Shown here: positions 24,046 to 33,008 of the stretch, one piece after another
How the letters are laid out: every line of letters starts with the position of its first letter
Numbering within the stretch: the first letter of the stretch is position 1
NCBI GenBank assembly: GCA_020342115.1
Contig: CP070841.1
Location: 1,770,282 to 1,808,729, forward strand
DNA from: Spirochaetota bacterium
GTDB lineage: Bacteria > Spirochaetota > B62-G9 > DRHN01
Direction: 5' to 3'
DNA: 38,448 bases
Notes under the pieces: generated by a model
The model's input: only the letters and a program-made list of their open reading frames with translations
What the model was told of the DNA's origin: nothing
The model's database searches: none
Program-made: the position numbers and the translations under genes

Positions 24046-26151
24046 TTGATAACTCTTCCAGTTTCATGCAATAAAGATTGCGGCGGGGGATGCCCGCTTC
24101 TTGCCCATATAGATAAAGACCGCCTTGTAAAGATCACCAATAATCCCTTCAGGAACCCATATCAAACAGGGTGCGTGCGCGGTTATCAGATGCCACGGGC
24201 GGTATACTCGAAAGATCGCTTGAAACGGCCTCTTATACGAAATGGTCCCAGAGGTTCCGGTAAGTTCAGGGAAGTGTTGTGGGAGGAGGCGCTCGATCTT
24301 GTTTCCAGGAAGCTTCTTGAGGCTAAAGAAGAACATGGTGAAGGTGCTATACTGCCGCTCGGAGGTTCAGGCAGTTGTACAGGTGCAGTGCACAACACAG
24401 CGTTACTCAAAGACAGGTTCTTCGGACTCCTGGGCAGGTGTACAAGAGTTGTGGGTGACTACAGCGAGCATGCCGTTGAATTTGTGAAACAGTATCTTTT
24501 CGGCAAGGCTCACACCGGTCTGGATCCGGGGACACTGCAGTTTTCAAACCTCATCATTCTCTGGGGAGCCAACATCGCAGACACAAGGTTTGGTTGTGAG
24601 ATGCTCTTGCGAGTAAGAGAGGCAAAAAAAGGAGGAGTTCCCGTTATTGTCATAGATCCACGAAGAACAGCAACTGTATCACAGATTGGCTCACAATGGA
24701 TACCTGTGCTGCCTGGAACAGACAGTATATTAATGGCAGCAGTGCTCTGGGTGCTCATGGATGAGGAGCTTATAGATCGAGATTCGGTTAAGAGTTTGAG
24801 TTACGGATTCGACCATCTTGAGGGTTACATTAAAGGTAAGGAAGACGGACAGCCAAAGACACCTGAGTGGGCCGAAGGTGTTTGCAGAACCCCGAAAGAT
24901 GTTATTCGCCGTTTTGCAAAAGCTTACGGTACTACAAAACCTGCTGCCCTTATTCCAGGATTATCTATTCAGAGAACCTGGGGTGGAGAGGAACCGTCAC
25001 GCATGGCAGTGGTGCTTCAGGTAGCCACAGGAAACATCGGAGCAAGGGGAGGGTCCACAGGAAGCAATGTATTGAACAAGCTGCCGTATCCTAAGTGCGG
25101 TACCATAAAGCTGAAGCAAGGGACAAAAGGTACTCCAATACAGGTATACCGCTGGCCTGATGCGGTTATCGAAGGTAAAAATGGCGGATATCCTAGTGAT
25201 ATACAAATCCTCTATTTTGTGGGCTGCAACTTCCTCAATCAGGGGAGCGATATTCATAAGAATATACAAGCTTTTAACAAGGCTGACTTCTCTGTATGCC
25301 ACGACTATTTTCTTACTCCCACGGCACGCTATTGCGATGTGGTGCTGCCTGTTACGACATTTCTGGAGCGAGAGGATATCATCTTTCCGAGGAGCAACCA
25401 CCTCTTCTACTCACACAAGGTTATAGAGCCTTTATACGAATCAAGAAACGATTATGATATATTCTGTGAGCTGGCCGATCGTGCGGGATTCCTGAAAAGA
25501 TATACTGAAAACAGAACAGCAGATGAATGGGTTGCATACCTTCTCAAAAGATCTGAAGTAGAAGATATAGAACAGTTTAAGAAAACAGGTATATATGAAG
25601 GGAAAGATAATTTGCGTACCGGCCTCGCGGATTTTGCTTCTGATCCCGTGGAATATCCTCTGAATACACCTTCAGGACGAATCGAGATCTATTCAGAGAA
25701 ATATAAGGAAACAGGTTTTTCTCCTTATCCTGTATACAGGGTGCTCCCGGCTGATAATGAGTTTCCTCTTCGGCTTGTCACTCCTCATGCAAGGCTCAGG
25801 ATTCATTCACAGAACTACAATATACCCTGGTTCAGGGATCGCCAGGACGACAGGCTCTGGATGCACCCTATTGATGCAAAAAAAAGGGGTATCATTGACG
25901 GTGATAAGGTCATTGTTAAAAGCAGGCAGGGAAGCATGAAGATCGAGGTATTAGTGACCGAAGATATTATGTCCGGCGTTGTGTCAGCCTGCGAAGGAGT
26001 ATGGCCCTCATTTGATGAAGATGGAACTGAAATTAATGGCTCGGTGAATATGTTGACCTCAACAGATCCAACAGAACCCAGTATGGGCTCCCGCACCCAT
26101 TCCGTGCTTGTTGAAGTATCAGCCGGCGCGATTGATAGGGACGGGGGATGA
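24046..26151 (+). CDS. Molybdopterin oxidoreductase (DMSO reductase family), soluble, orphan
   Basis: The 701-aa protein has the family [4Fe-4S] motif right at the N-terminus (Cys8, Cys12, Cys16, Cys43). A likely Mo-ligand Ser140 lies in GDYSEH, as in DmsA-like enzymes. Further markers are VIDPRRTATV, the TPTARYCDVVLPVTTFLEREDI motif and a C-terminal molydopterin-dinucleotide-binding domain (about 570-690, RLVTPHARLRIHSQ). There is no Tat leader, so it acts in the cytoplasm. No iron-sulphur B subunit or membrane anchor gene is adjacent, so the electron partner and substrate are unknown. The start is TTG at 24046 with GAGGA 7 nt upstream; a later start would lose the cysteine motif. Confidence 0.85.
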   Translation: MITLPVSCNKDCGGGCPLLAHIDKDRLVKITNNPFRNPYQTGCVRGYQMPRAVYSKDRLKRPLIRNGPRGSGKFREVLWEEALDLVSRKLLEAKEEHGEGAILPLGGSGSCTGAVHNTALLKDRFFGLLGRCTRVVGDYSEHAVEFVKQYLFGKAHTGLDPGTLQFSNLIILWGANIADTRFGCEMLLRVREAKKGGVPVIVIDPRRTATVSQIGSQWIPVLPGTDSILMAAVLWVLMDEELIDRDSVKSLSYGFDHLEGYIKGKEDGQPKTPEWAEGVCRTPKDVIRRFAKAYGTTKPAALIPGLSIQRTWGGEEPSRMAVVLQVATGNIGARGGSTGSNVLNKLPYPKCGTIKLKQGTKGTPIQVYRWPDAVIEGKNGGYPSDIQILYFVGCNFLNQGSDIHKNIQAFNKADFSVCHDYFLTPTARYCDVVLPVTTFLEREDIIFPRSNHLFYSHKVIEPLYESRNDYDIFCELADRAGFLKRYTENRTADEWVAYLLKRSEVEDIEQFKKTGIYEGKDNLRTGLADFASDPVEYPLNTPSGRIEIYSEKYKETGFSPYPVYRVLPADNEFPLRLVTPHARLRIHSQNYNIPWFRDRQDDRLWMHPIDAKKRGIIDGDKVIVKSRQGSMKIEVLVTEDIMSGVVSACEGVWPSFDEDGTEINGSVNMLTSTDPTEPSMGSRTHSVLVEVSAGAIDRDGG

Positions 26152-26216
26152 CATCTTGACATTAATAAAAGTATACTCCCCAAATAAACCTGCACCATAA
26201 TAAATATTTTTACTTC

Positions 26217-26245
26217 TTGTAAATTACTTTTAAACGTTATATAAT
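26217..26245 (+). promoter_or_regulatory. Predicted promoter of the transglutaminase/TPR gene
   Basis: TTGTAA (26217-26222), a 17-bp spacer and TATAAT (26240-26245) lie 61 bp before the GTG start, in a 155-bp AT-rich gap. The leader ends in a strong AAGGAGA. Confidence 0.6.
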
Positions 26246-26306
26246 AAATTTAGTAAAACTCATATTTATTAACCTACTAATTACACCTTACCCAAGGAGA
26301 CCAGCC

Positions 26307-28412
26307 GTGAAAAAAGCGGCAGTCATTTTCTTGGCTTTTTTTATCGTGGCCATACCAGTTACACTTAAAGCCCAGGATGAGATAGACCCGTGGTATACTT
26401 TGAGCCTCGGGGCCAAGGGAGGCTATATCATGCCTCTCGGGGAGCACGCTGAGTCTCTCGAAGGAGGGATAAATGCCAGTATCTTCATGAATTACAATCC
26501 CCGGTTCTTCAACAATTTCCTCATCCAGCCTGAGTTCATGTTCTCAAGCTTTCAGGGAAAAACCAATAAGGATATATCATCGAACTTTTTTTCACTGGGA
26601 TTAAATGCATCCTACAGTGTCCCAATACTGAACTGGCTAGAGATAAATGCAACGGCAGGGGGCGGTTATTACTTTAATTCTGTAATGAAAAAGAATGTCG
26701 AGGAGGGAAGCGCATCAAACCCGTATGTAAAAGGTTTCCTGGGTGTCGACTTTATCATCTCTTCTCATTTCGATATGAGTGTAGGCGCGAGCTATCTGAA
26801 CTACCTCTCGGCAACAGATCCGATGTCAACACTAATAATCATGGCTACAGGTAACTACCGATTCGGACAGAGCCCTGAAGAGATGGGATACGACTGGAGC
26901 CTTGAGATAAATGAAATCTCGATCAACCCCCTCTTTTCGGCAATGTACAAGTATTATGAAACAGAGCCAGCCGGAAAGCTCAAGATATCGAATGTATCCA
27001 ACAAGGATTTAAAAAATGTCAAAGCTGCCGTGCATGTCAAAGACTACATGGACTACCCTACACCAAGCAAGGTTGTGGATGTATTGAAAGCTGGGGAAAG
27101 TGTGGATATAGACCTTCACATGCTCTTCAACATGAAGGTCCTGTCGGTGACTGAAGACACGCCTCTCACAGCCAATGTAAGCATCAACTACCTCGTAGCA
27201 GAGCGGGACTACACAAAAGAGGAGAGCACAACTTTCAAACTGTACAACAGGAATGCCATGACCTGGAGCGATGACAGAAAGCTTGCAGCATTTATCACAC
27301 CAAAGGATCCTCCTGGAAAGGTATTTGCACGGAGTGTTATCCAGCAGTATCAGGATGAGAAGATCAATGTGCTCAACCAGAATCTGCAGTCAGCAATGGA
27401 GATATTCGATGCGCTCGGTGTGTATGGGCTTGCTTACATTCCAGACCCGAAAACTCCATTTACCAAATTCTCGGAGCAGAAAGATGCTGTTGACTATATA
27501 CAGTACCCCCGGGAAACCTTGCGGTTCAAGACAGGTGATTGCGACGATATGGTGGCACTTTACTCATCGCTTCTCGAGAATATCGGAATCTCAACCGCAC
27601 TTGTTACAATACCGGGCCATATCTTTATGATGTTCGATACAGGTGTGTCGAAGTATGATTACCGTGAAATCACTGAAGATCGTGGTATGTTAATAGAAAA
27701 GGGTGATAATGTCTGGATTCCGGTAGAGGTAACTCTTGCAGGAGAGACCTTTATGAGGGCCTGGCAGGAGGGAGCACGCCAGTATAACAAGACTCTGGTC
27801 AACAATCAGGATGTAGGCATCTTTCCAACTGCAGAGGCATGGAACGAGTTCGTGCCGGTTACCCTTGAGGATTGGGGATGGGAACCTGATGTGCCACAGA
27901 AAGGGCAGATTGCAGAGCTTTACGATAAGGATGTTAAACTGCTTGTAGGGTCTGAGCTGAATCAAAAGGTAAAAGAGATCAAGGATGAGATCGCACAGGA
28001 CCCGCGAAATGCAAAACTCTACAATAAACTTGGAATCACCTACGGAAGATATGGAAAGTACGATGATGCTATAGAAGCGCTGAAAAAGGCCATCCAGTTA
28101 AACACCGGATACGCTTCTGCGTACAACAATCTGGGGAACGTGCATTATCTAATAGGCCGGTACGAGGAAGCACTTTCTTACTATACGAAGGCTCTTAATT
28201 ATAATGAGAGTCCTCTCATCCTCATTAACATTGCTAAAACCGTTCACAAGATGGGAGATTACGAGAAAGCACAAACTTACTATCTCAGTGCAGTAAAAAA
28301 GGACAAGAGGTTCGAAAAAAAGTATGCATACCTCGGTATGGGGTCAGGAACAGAACTTCGAGCTTCTGACAGGGCCAAGATAGATGTGATGGTAGAGTGG
28401 GCCTATCAGTAA
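26307..28412 (+). CDS. Secreted protein: N-terminal beta-barrel-like region, transglutaminase-like domain, TPRs
   Basis: A GTG start with AAGGAGA 6 nt upstream gives a clean signal peptide (MKKAAVIFLAFFIVAIPVTLKAQ). Residues about 30-190 are alternating, aromatic-rich beta sequence like a small outer-membrane barrel (GGYIMPLG, LGLNASYSVPILNWLEINATAGGGYYF). A linker of beta-sandwich character follows (about 200-330). Residues 395-480 match a bacterial transglutaminase-like/cysteine protease fold: Cys412 in TGDCDDMVALY, His438 in PGHIFMMFD and a following Asp near DNVWIPVEV. Residues 555-690 contain about three TPR units (YNKLGITYGRYGKYDDAIEALKKAIQLN). I recognise no named family. A periplasmic or cell-surface peptide or protein-processing scaffold is inference. 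Two FecR/TPR genes follow, the first 11 bp downstream. Confidence 0.75.
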   Translation: MKKAAVIFLAFFIVAIPVTLKAQDEIDPWYTLSLGAKGGYIMPLGEHAESLEGGINASIFMNYNPRFFNNFLIQPEFMFSSFQGKTNKDISSNFFSLGLNASYSVPILNWLEINATAGGGYYFNSVMKKNVEEGSASNPYVKGFLGVDFIISSHFDMSVGASYLNYLSATDPMSTLIIMATGNYRFGQSPEEMGYDWSLEINEISINPLFSAMYKYYETEPAGKLKISNVSNKDLKNVKAAVHVKDYMDYPTPSKVVDVLKAGESVDIDLHMLFNMKVLSVTEDTPLTANVSINYLVAERDYTKEESTTFKLYNRNAMTWSDDRKLAAFITPKDPPGKVFARSVIQQYQDEKINVLNQNLQSAMEIFDALGVYGLAYIPDPKTPFTKFSEQKDAVDYIQYPRETLRFKTGDCDDMVALYSSLLENIGISTALVTIPGHIFMMFDTGVSKYDYREITEDRGMLIEKGDNVWIPVEVTLAGETFMRAWQEGARQYNKTLVNNQDVGIFPTAEAWNEFVPVTLEDWGWEPDVPQKGQIAELYDKDVKLLVGSELNQKVKEIKDEIAQDPRNAKLYNKLGITYGRYGKYDDAIEALKKAIQLNTGYASAYNNLGNVHYLIGRYEEALSYYTKALNYNESPLILINIAKTVHKMGDYEKAQTYYLSAVKKDKRFEKKYAYLGMGSGTELRASDRAKIDVMVEWAYQ

Positions 28413-28423
28413 AGGAAAGAATT

Positions 28424-29335
28424 ATGAAAAAATACCTTTATTTATTTTTTATAGTCCTTTTCCTGGGCTCAGCCTGGGCAGGGCTGGCAGAGGTTGTAAT
28501 TTTATATGAGAGCGGGGAATGCAAGGTTGATCTTCAAGGAAGAGGAAAATGGAAAGATGTAGCCATCGATATGAAACTCAATAAGAACAGTGTTGTCAGA
28601 ACCGGTTTCGATGGTGAGATAGAGCTCGATATAGATGGAGAGAGAATATCTATCGGGAAAAACTCAGAGATTGTAATAAGCGGCCTTTTAGAAAAGCTTG
28701 GTGAAAGAAAGAAACTGGCATGGTTTTCAAATCTCTCTCCTGTTATTAAAAACCTGATTGGAGTTCGATCTGCACACACAGAAACAGCACTGATGGGCGT
28801 GAGAGGGGTTGCAGAGGAGGAAGAGGAGCTTGACTGGATGGGGGAGCTTGAGGAGGATGATCCAAGAACAATGTTTGAGAGTGGAAAAGAGCTGTACAAG
28901 GATGGAGATTACGGTAAAGCAATAAACCTCTTCAAAGAAATAATCGACAAGGAGGAAGTAATTCCCATTAAACATGAGGTAAGCTTTTACCTTGGCTCTT
29001 CAATGTTTCACACCATGCAGTACGATGAGGCGCTTTCCTACCTGAAACAGAGTATGGAGAGAAAAGACGCTTACTATTACGAAATTGCATTGCTCCATTA
29101 CTCTTTTGCGAACTACTTTTCAAAAGACTATAAAGGAGCAATCAGCGGGTTCAGCTCATACACACAAGAGTTTAGTGATGGCACCTTTGCACCTTACGCC
29201 TTACTCATGCTGGGAAAGTCTCACAAAGCCATTGGTGAAAAAGATGAGGCGAAGCGCTATTTTCAGAAGATACAGACGTTGTACAGCAATACAGATGTAT
29301 ACCCTGATGCTATGAACGAGATAAAGGGATTGTAA
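28424..29335 (+). CDS. Secreted FecR-like/TPR protein, first paralogue
   Basis: I placed the start at the ATG at 28424, with AAAGGA 7 nt upstream, because it begins a typical signal peptide (MKKYLYLFFIVLFLGSAWAGLA); an upstream in-frame start overlapping the previous gene would mask it. Residues 25-95 form a FecR-like beta domain (GRGKWKDVAIDMKLNKNSVVRTG, DGEIELDIDG, ISIGKNSEI). An acidic linker (about 130-150) leads to TPR-like helices (150-303). It is 35-40 percent or more identical by eye to the protein at 30268-31167. In spirochaetes such FecR-like proteins are envelope-associated with unknown function. It follows the transglutaminase gene by 11 bp, so they probably share a transcript. 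Confidence 0.78.
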   Translation: MKKYLYLFFIVLFLGSAWAGLAEVVILYESGECKVDLQGRGKWKDVAIDMKLNKNSVVRTGFDGEIELDIDGERISIGKNSEIVISGLLEKLGERKKLAWFSNLSPVIKNLIGVRSAHTETALMGVRGVAEEEEELDWMGELEEDDPRTMFESGKELYKDGDYGKAINLFKEIIDKEEVIPIKHEVSFYLGSSMFHTMQYDEALSYLKQSMERKDAYYYEIALLHYSFANYFSKDYKGAISGFSSYTQEFSDGTFAPYALLMLGKSHKAIGEKDEAKRYFQKIQTLYSNTDVYPDAMNEIKGL

Positions 29336-29437
29336 ATATCTCTTTAATCTACCGCATTTAATGACTAAACTCATAAAGAACTATAGTAAACAATCCATTA
29401 ATTTATTATCCTGTATTGCTAGAGTAGAAAATAATAA

Positions 29438-29644
29438 ATGATTAAAAATTCCAAACTATTTAAGCAGTTTGAGATGGATCTGCAAAGGAAGGAGAAACCT
29501 GATTTCCATAAAAACTTAAAAATTGTAGAGTGTTTACATGAAGAAGCTCTCGAGCTGGGTGTTTTTGGAAAGGAGCCGCTCGATGGTTTGGAAACTGACA
29601 TCAGAGTAGCAAAGGTTGTAAATAATGCTGGAAAAACTTCTTGA
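29438..29644 (+). CDS. Small protein paired with a nucleotidyltransferase (putative toxin-antitoxin partner)
   Basis: The 68-aa protein is soluble, helical and charged. Its layout (N-terminal KLFKQFEMDLQ, then HKNLKIVECLHEEALELGVF and GLETDIRVAKVVN) resembles small proteins commonly encoded just before DUF6036/AbiEii-like nucleotidyltransferases. The last 20 bp overlap the start of that gene, indicating translational coupling. It could be the antitoxin or an accessory subunit; this is inference from context. Confidence 0.65.
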   Translation: MIKNSKLFKQFEMDLQRKEKPDFHKNLKIVECLHEEALELGVFGKEPLDGLETDIRVAKVVNNAGKTS

Positions 29645-30191
29645 ACGTATTGCAAAAGGATTAAGTAAACATAACATTAAATATATGATTATAGGGGGAC
29701 AGGCTGTGCTCCTTTATGGGGAGCCTCGCCTGACAAAAGATATTGATATTACTCTCGGGATAGGACCTGAAGGTCTCGAAGCTTTTTTACCAGTTGTGAA
29801 AGAAATAGGTTTACAGGTACTTGTTGAGGATACAGAGAAGTTTGTTCAAAATACCTTTGTATTGCCAACAAAAGATGAGGGTAGCGGTTTTAGAGTAGAT
29901 TTTATATTTTCAATATCTTCTTATGAAAAGAATGCTATAGAAAGGTGCACGCCTGTAAAGATAGGAGTGACCGAGACAAACTTTGCATCAGTAGAAGACC
30001 TCATAATACATAAGGTGGTGGCAGGAAGACCTAGAGACATAGAAGATGTCAAAGTAATTCTTATTAAAAATAATGATATAGACAACTCATACATCCTTAA
30101 ATGGCTTAAAGAGTTTGATTTCGAGCTGCAGAATGGGTTTACGGAAGTTTTTAAAAAACTGCTAAAAGAGACAGAGAAAGACATTAAATAG
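29625..30191 (+). CDS. Nucleotidyltransferase-fold protein (MNT/AbiEii/DUF6036-like)
   Basis: The 188-aa protein has the signature GGQAVLLYGEPRLTKDIDITLG (about residues 24-45), in which the Asp-Ile-Asp pair binds the metal of nucleotidyltransferases, and a third acidic residue in FRVDFIFS (about 90). SVEDLIIHKVVAGRPRDIEDVKVIL is the typical C-terminal signature of this family. Relatives act as toxins that modify tRNA or proteins or as antitoxins in two-gene modules. The gene overlaps the preceding 68-aa gene by 20 bp. The pair sits between two paralogous FecR/TPR genes, which suggests insertion into a tandem duplication. Confidence 0.82.
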   Translation: MLEKLLERIAKGLSKHNIKYMIIGGQAVLLYGEPRLTKDIDITLGIGPEGLEAFLPVVKEIGLQVLVEDTEKFVQNTFVLPTKDEGSGFRVDFIFSISSYEKNAIERCTPVKIGVTETNFASVEDLIIHKVVAGRPRDIEDVKVILIKNNDIDNSYILKWLKEFDFELQNGFTEVFKKLLKETEKDIK

Positions 30192-30267
30192 TAAGAATCA
30201 AAACACTTGTATGATTGGGAAAACGTAGTAGAATTTATATTATATAAAGTATAAAAGGATATCTCGT

Positions 30268-31167
30268 ATGAGAAAGACGCTGCTTTTATTTGGATTTATC
30301 TTTGTATTATGTGTAGTTCCTCTTACGGCTTCTGAAATATATGTTACCTACATCATTGGTGACTGCATGATCGACGTCGAGGGAAACGGGAAATGGCAGG
30401 ATCCTCTGATAGACATGGAATTAAAAGAGAGCAGTATAATAAGAACAGATTTTAACGGAGAGATAGAGCTTGAGATAGATGGTAACGCAGTCTCAATAGG
30501 ACCAAACAGTTATATGAAGATAAGCAGTCTTCTCGAGAAGGTAAGCGAAAAACGCAAGATGCGCTGGCTGAAGAAGGCAACAAAGTATGCGAAGGTGGTT
30601 AAAAAGAGTGATGACAAGTGGTCTGAGACAGCACTCGCAGGAGTACGAGGTGACAGGGCTGAAAAGGGAGAGCTCGAGTGGGTTGAGGACTTTGAAGATG
30701 ATGAATATCAGCGGGGAATGGAGCTCTTTGAAGAGGGGAGCTACACAACGGCAATCAAGATTTTCGCTAAGATTATCGAGGAGGATGGAATCGACACACA
30801 AGGGGGTGAGGCTTCCTACTACCTTGGTGTTTCGCTGTTCAATAGCCTGCGGTATAAAGACGCTCTGCCCTATCTAGTTGAAAGTATAAAAAATAAGGGA
30901 ACTTCCTTTTATGAGTCTGCATTGATGAACTACGCATTCACCCAGTACTTTTTAAGGAACTACAGAGAGGCTATAGAAGGCTTTACCTCTTATACAGAGG
31001 ATTTCAGTGAAGGGGATTTTGTGCCCTATTCTTTTCTCATGCTTGGAAAGTGCTACAAAGATATGGGACTGAAGAAAGAGGCACGGGTATACTTCACGAG
31101 GGTCGAACAGGAGTTCAGCGACTCAGATGTATACATGGATGCGCTAAACGAAATGAAGGATCTATAA
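30268..31167 (+). CDS. Secreted FecR-like/TPR protein, second paralogue
   Basis: The 299-aa protein has a signal peptide (MRKTLLLFGFIFVLCVVPLTASE), a FecR-like domain (GNGKWQDPLIDMELKESSIIRTD, NGEIELEIDG, VSIGPNSYM), an ETALAGVRG motif shared with its paralogue (ETALMGVRG), an acidic linker and TPR-like helices to the end. Shared residues run the full length, so the two arose by tandem duplication. AAAAGGA lies 8 nt before the ATG. Its last 6 bp overlap the convergent nitroreductase gene. Function is unknown; a periplasmic or outer-membrane location is inferred from the signal peptide. Confidence 0.78.
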   Translation: MRKTLLLFGFIFVLCVVPLTASEIYVTYIIGDCMIDVEGNGKWQDPLIDMELKESSIIRTDFNGEIELEIDGNAVSIGPNSYMKISSLLEKVSEKRKMRWLKKATKYAKVVKKSDDKWSETALAGVRGDRAEKGELEWVEDFEDDEYQRGMELFEEGSYTTAIKIFAKIIEEDGIDTQGGEASYYLGVSLFNSLRYKDALPYLVESIKNKGTSFYESALMNYAFTQYFLRNYREAIEGFTSYTEDFSEGDFVPYSFLMLGKCYKDMGLKKEARVYFTRVEQEFSDSDVYMDALNEMKDL

Positions 31168-31719
31168 GCGGTGTCGACTGTCTTTGTTAAAGAACATAAT
31201 ATCCTCAAGGGAAAGATCGCGTCGATCTTTCGTCCCTCCTTCGGCAGGGTATCCCATTGCAATCAGTGATATAACACGGTAATTAGATGAAAGGTTTAAA
31301 AATTTTTTCGCGCGTTTCGGATTGAACATATTAATCCAGCAGGTCCCTATCCCCAATTCCTGAGCCTGAAGCACGATATGTTCTCCAGATATTCCCATAT
31401 CAAGGAGCTGAACATCGGTTTTTACCACCCTTTTTCCAATTCGGTGCACGATGAGGTGTGTCTTAGCAACCAGTACAACAATCACTGCTGCTTTTTCTAT
31501 GAATCTCGTTCTTCTAAATATCCCTGTTAAAACTTCTGCACAAAACTTTTTCTTGTACTCAGCATCATCAATTACAATGAAACGCCATGGTTGGATATTG
31601 TCAGCAGACGGGGAGAGCCTTGCAGCCTCGATGCATTTGATAATATCCTCACGGGCAATAGGTTTATCGAGGTACTTTCTTGTGCTTTTTCGTTGCTTGA
31701 TTATGTCGATAAGGGCCAC
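31162..31719 (-). CDS. Nitroreductase-family FMN oxidoreductase
   Basis: The 185-aa protein opens with the FMN-binding RKSTRKYLDKP and has ARLSPSADNIQPWRF, the usual second FMN motif, and GIGTCWINMF in the middle. Family enzymes transfer hydride from NAD(P)H to nitro groups, quinones or flavins; the substrate cannot be set. The start is GTG at 31719 with GGAG 6 nt upstream. It overlaps the 3' end of the FecR/TPR gene by 6 bp tail to tail. The aminotransferase gene lies 56 bp upstream on the same strand. Confidence 0.85.
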   Translation of the reverse strand: MALIDIIKQRKSTRKYLDKPIAREDIIKCIEAARLSPSADNIQPWRFIVIDDAEYKKKFCAEVLTGIFRRTRFIEKAAVIVVLVAKTHLIVHRIGKRVVKTDVQLLDMGISGEHIVLQAQELGIGTCWINMFNPKRAKKFLNLSSNYRVISLIAMGYPAEGGTKDRRDLSLEDIMFFNKDSRHRL

Positions 31720-31775
31720 AACAAGCTCCGGGGAAATAGGTTTTCAGCATGTAAATAACTTTCAGCTGACAGCTG

Positions 31776-32951
31776 TTACAGTTTTAAATTCTCAATCTTT
31801 CGAGCAGCCTCTTTAACTTTCTCTATCGATGGAACCAATGCAAGACGAACAAATCCCTCTCCCGGGTTTACTCCATGGGCTTCCTGCGACAGCCAGCTCC
31901 CTGGAGTTGTTACCACTGCAACTTCCTTTGCAAGAAGCTTTTTTGAGAAATCCAGTGATGTATATCCATCTGGGACTTTCTGCCACAGGTAAATTGTTCC
32001 TTTTGGTTCGCAGCGCTCGAGGCCGATCTTTGAAAAAGAGTTTATTATGATATCTCTCTTCTTGCGGTAGTCCTCTCTAAGAACTTTTACATGCTTCTCG
32101 TCTTTGAGTGCAGCAATTGCTGCATCCTGGATGAATGTGGCTGTTCCTGAATCGATATTCGGCTTCACCTTCTTGTAGGCGGAGATTATCCTACTGTCAC
32201 CTGCTATCCATCCTACCCTGTAGCAGGTCATATTGCTGCGTTTGGAGAGTGACTGAAACACAACAACCCCATCTCTTTTGAGCCCTAGTATGGATTGTGG
32301 GGGTTCGTCATAGTAGTTTTCGGTGTATGACTCATCCGATGCCACTATTATATTATAACGATCCCCGACCTCCAGAACCTCCTGATAAAACTCCTTTGTT
32401 GGAAATGCGGTTGTCGGATTATTCGGGTAGTTTATCCAAAGTAACTTTGCTTTTTTTAATACCTTCTTTGGTATTGATCCAAAGTCTGGCAGAAACTTAT
32501 TTTCAGGGAGAAGATTCAGGTAATAGGTTTTTCCCTCAGCAAAATGAGTACCCCTGGACCATGCAGGATAACCTGGATTCAGCGCAAGGGTGTAATCTCC
32601 CGGATTAATGAAGGTTTCAGGGAAGTTGAATATTGCCTCCTTGGAGCCAATGGTCGACATGATTTCGGTGTCAGGATCCAGATCGATTCCAAACCGTTGT
32701 TTGCTCCACCACGCCACAGTTTTTCGATATTCTTCGTTACCGATATAACTCGGATATCCTGATGATTTACGCTTCTCCAATCCCTTTATGCAGGCATCCC
32801 TGATGATCTCAGGAGTTGGGAGAGTTGGATCTCCGACTCCAAAATCAATTGGCTCTATACCTTCCTTCTTCAACTGGTCGACTATATTATCAACATCTGC
32901 AAATGCATAACTCCCTATTTTATTCACCCTTTCTGCTACTGCAATGTCCAT
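31776..32951 (-). CDS. Class I/II PLP aminotransferase, LL-diaminopimelate aminotransferase-like
   Basis: The 391-aa enzyme has fold-type-I features: DFGVGDPTLPTPE at the N-terminus, NYPNNPTTA with the substrate-site Asn-Asn, ASDESY with the pyridine-ring Asp, and SLSKRSNMTCYRVGW containing the PLP lysine. The overall wording is close to DapL/DapC-type enzymes, which make LL-diaminopimelate for lysine and peptidoglycan. Spirochaetes commonly use DapL, but aspartate or alanine aminotransferase remains possible. GGAG lies about 8 nt before the ATG. No other dap gene is adjacent. Confidence 0.85.
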   Translation of the reverse strand: MDIAVAERVNKIGSYAFADVDNIVDQLKKEGIEPIDFGVGDPTLPTPEIIRDACIKGLEKRKSSGYPSYIGNEEYRKTVAWWSKQRFGIDLDPDTEIMSTIGSKEAIFNFPETFINPGDYTLALNPGYPAWSRGTHFAEGKTYYLNLLPENKFLPDFGSIPKKVLKKAKLLWINYPNNPTTAFPTKEFYQEVLEVGDRYNIIVASDESYTENYYDEPPQSILGLKRDGVVVFQSLSKRSNMTCYRVGWIAGDSRIISAYKKVKPNIDSGTATFIQDAAIAALKDEKHVKVLREDYRKKRDIIINSFSKIGLERCEPKGTIYLWQKVPDGYTSLDFSKKLLAKEVAVVTTPGSWLSQEAHGVNPGEGFVRLALVPSIEKVKEAARKIENLKL

Positions 32952-33008
32952 TTCAAATTCTCCGGCCCTTAAATTTGAATTTTAACATACTGTGAGTGGT
33001 TTGATATG

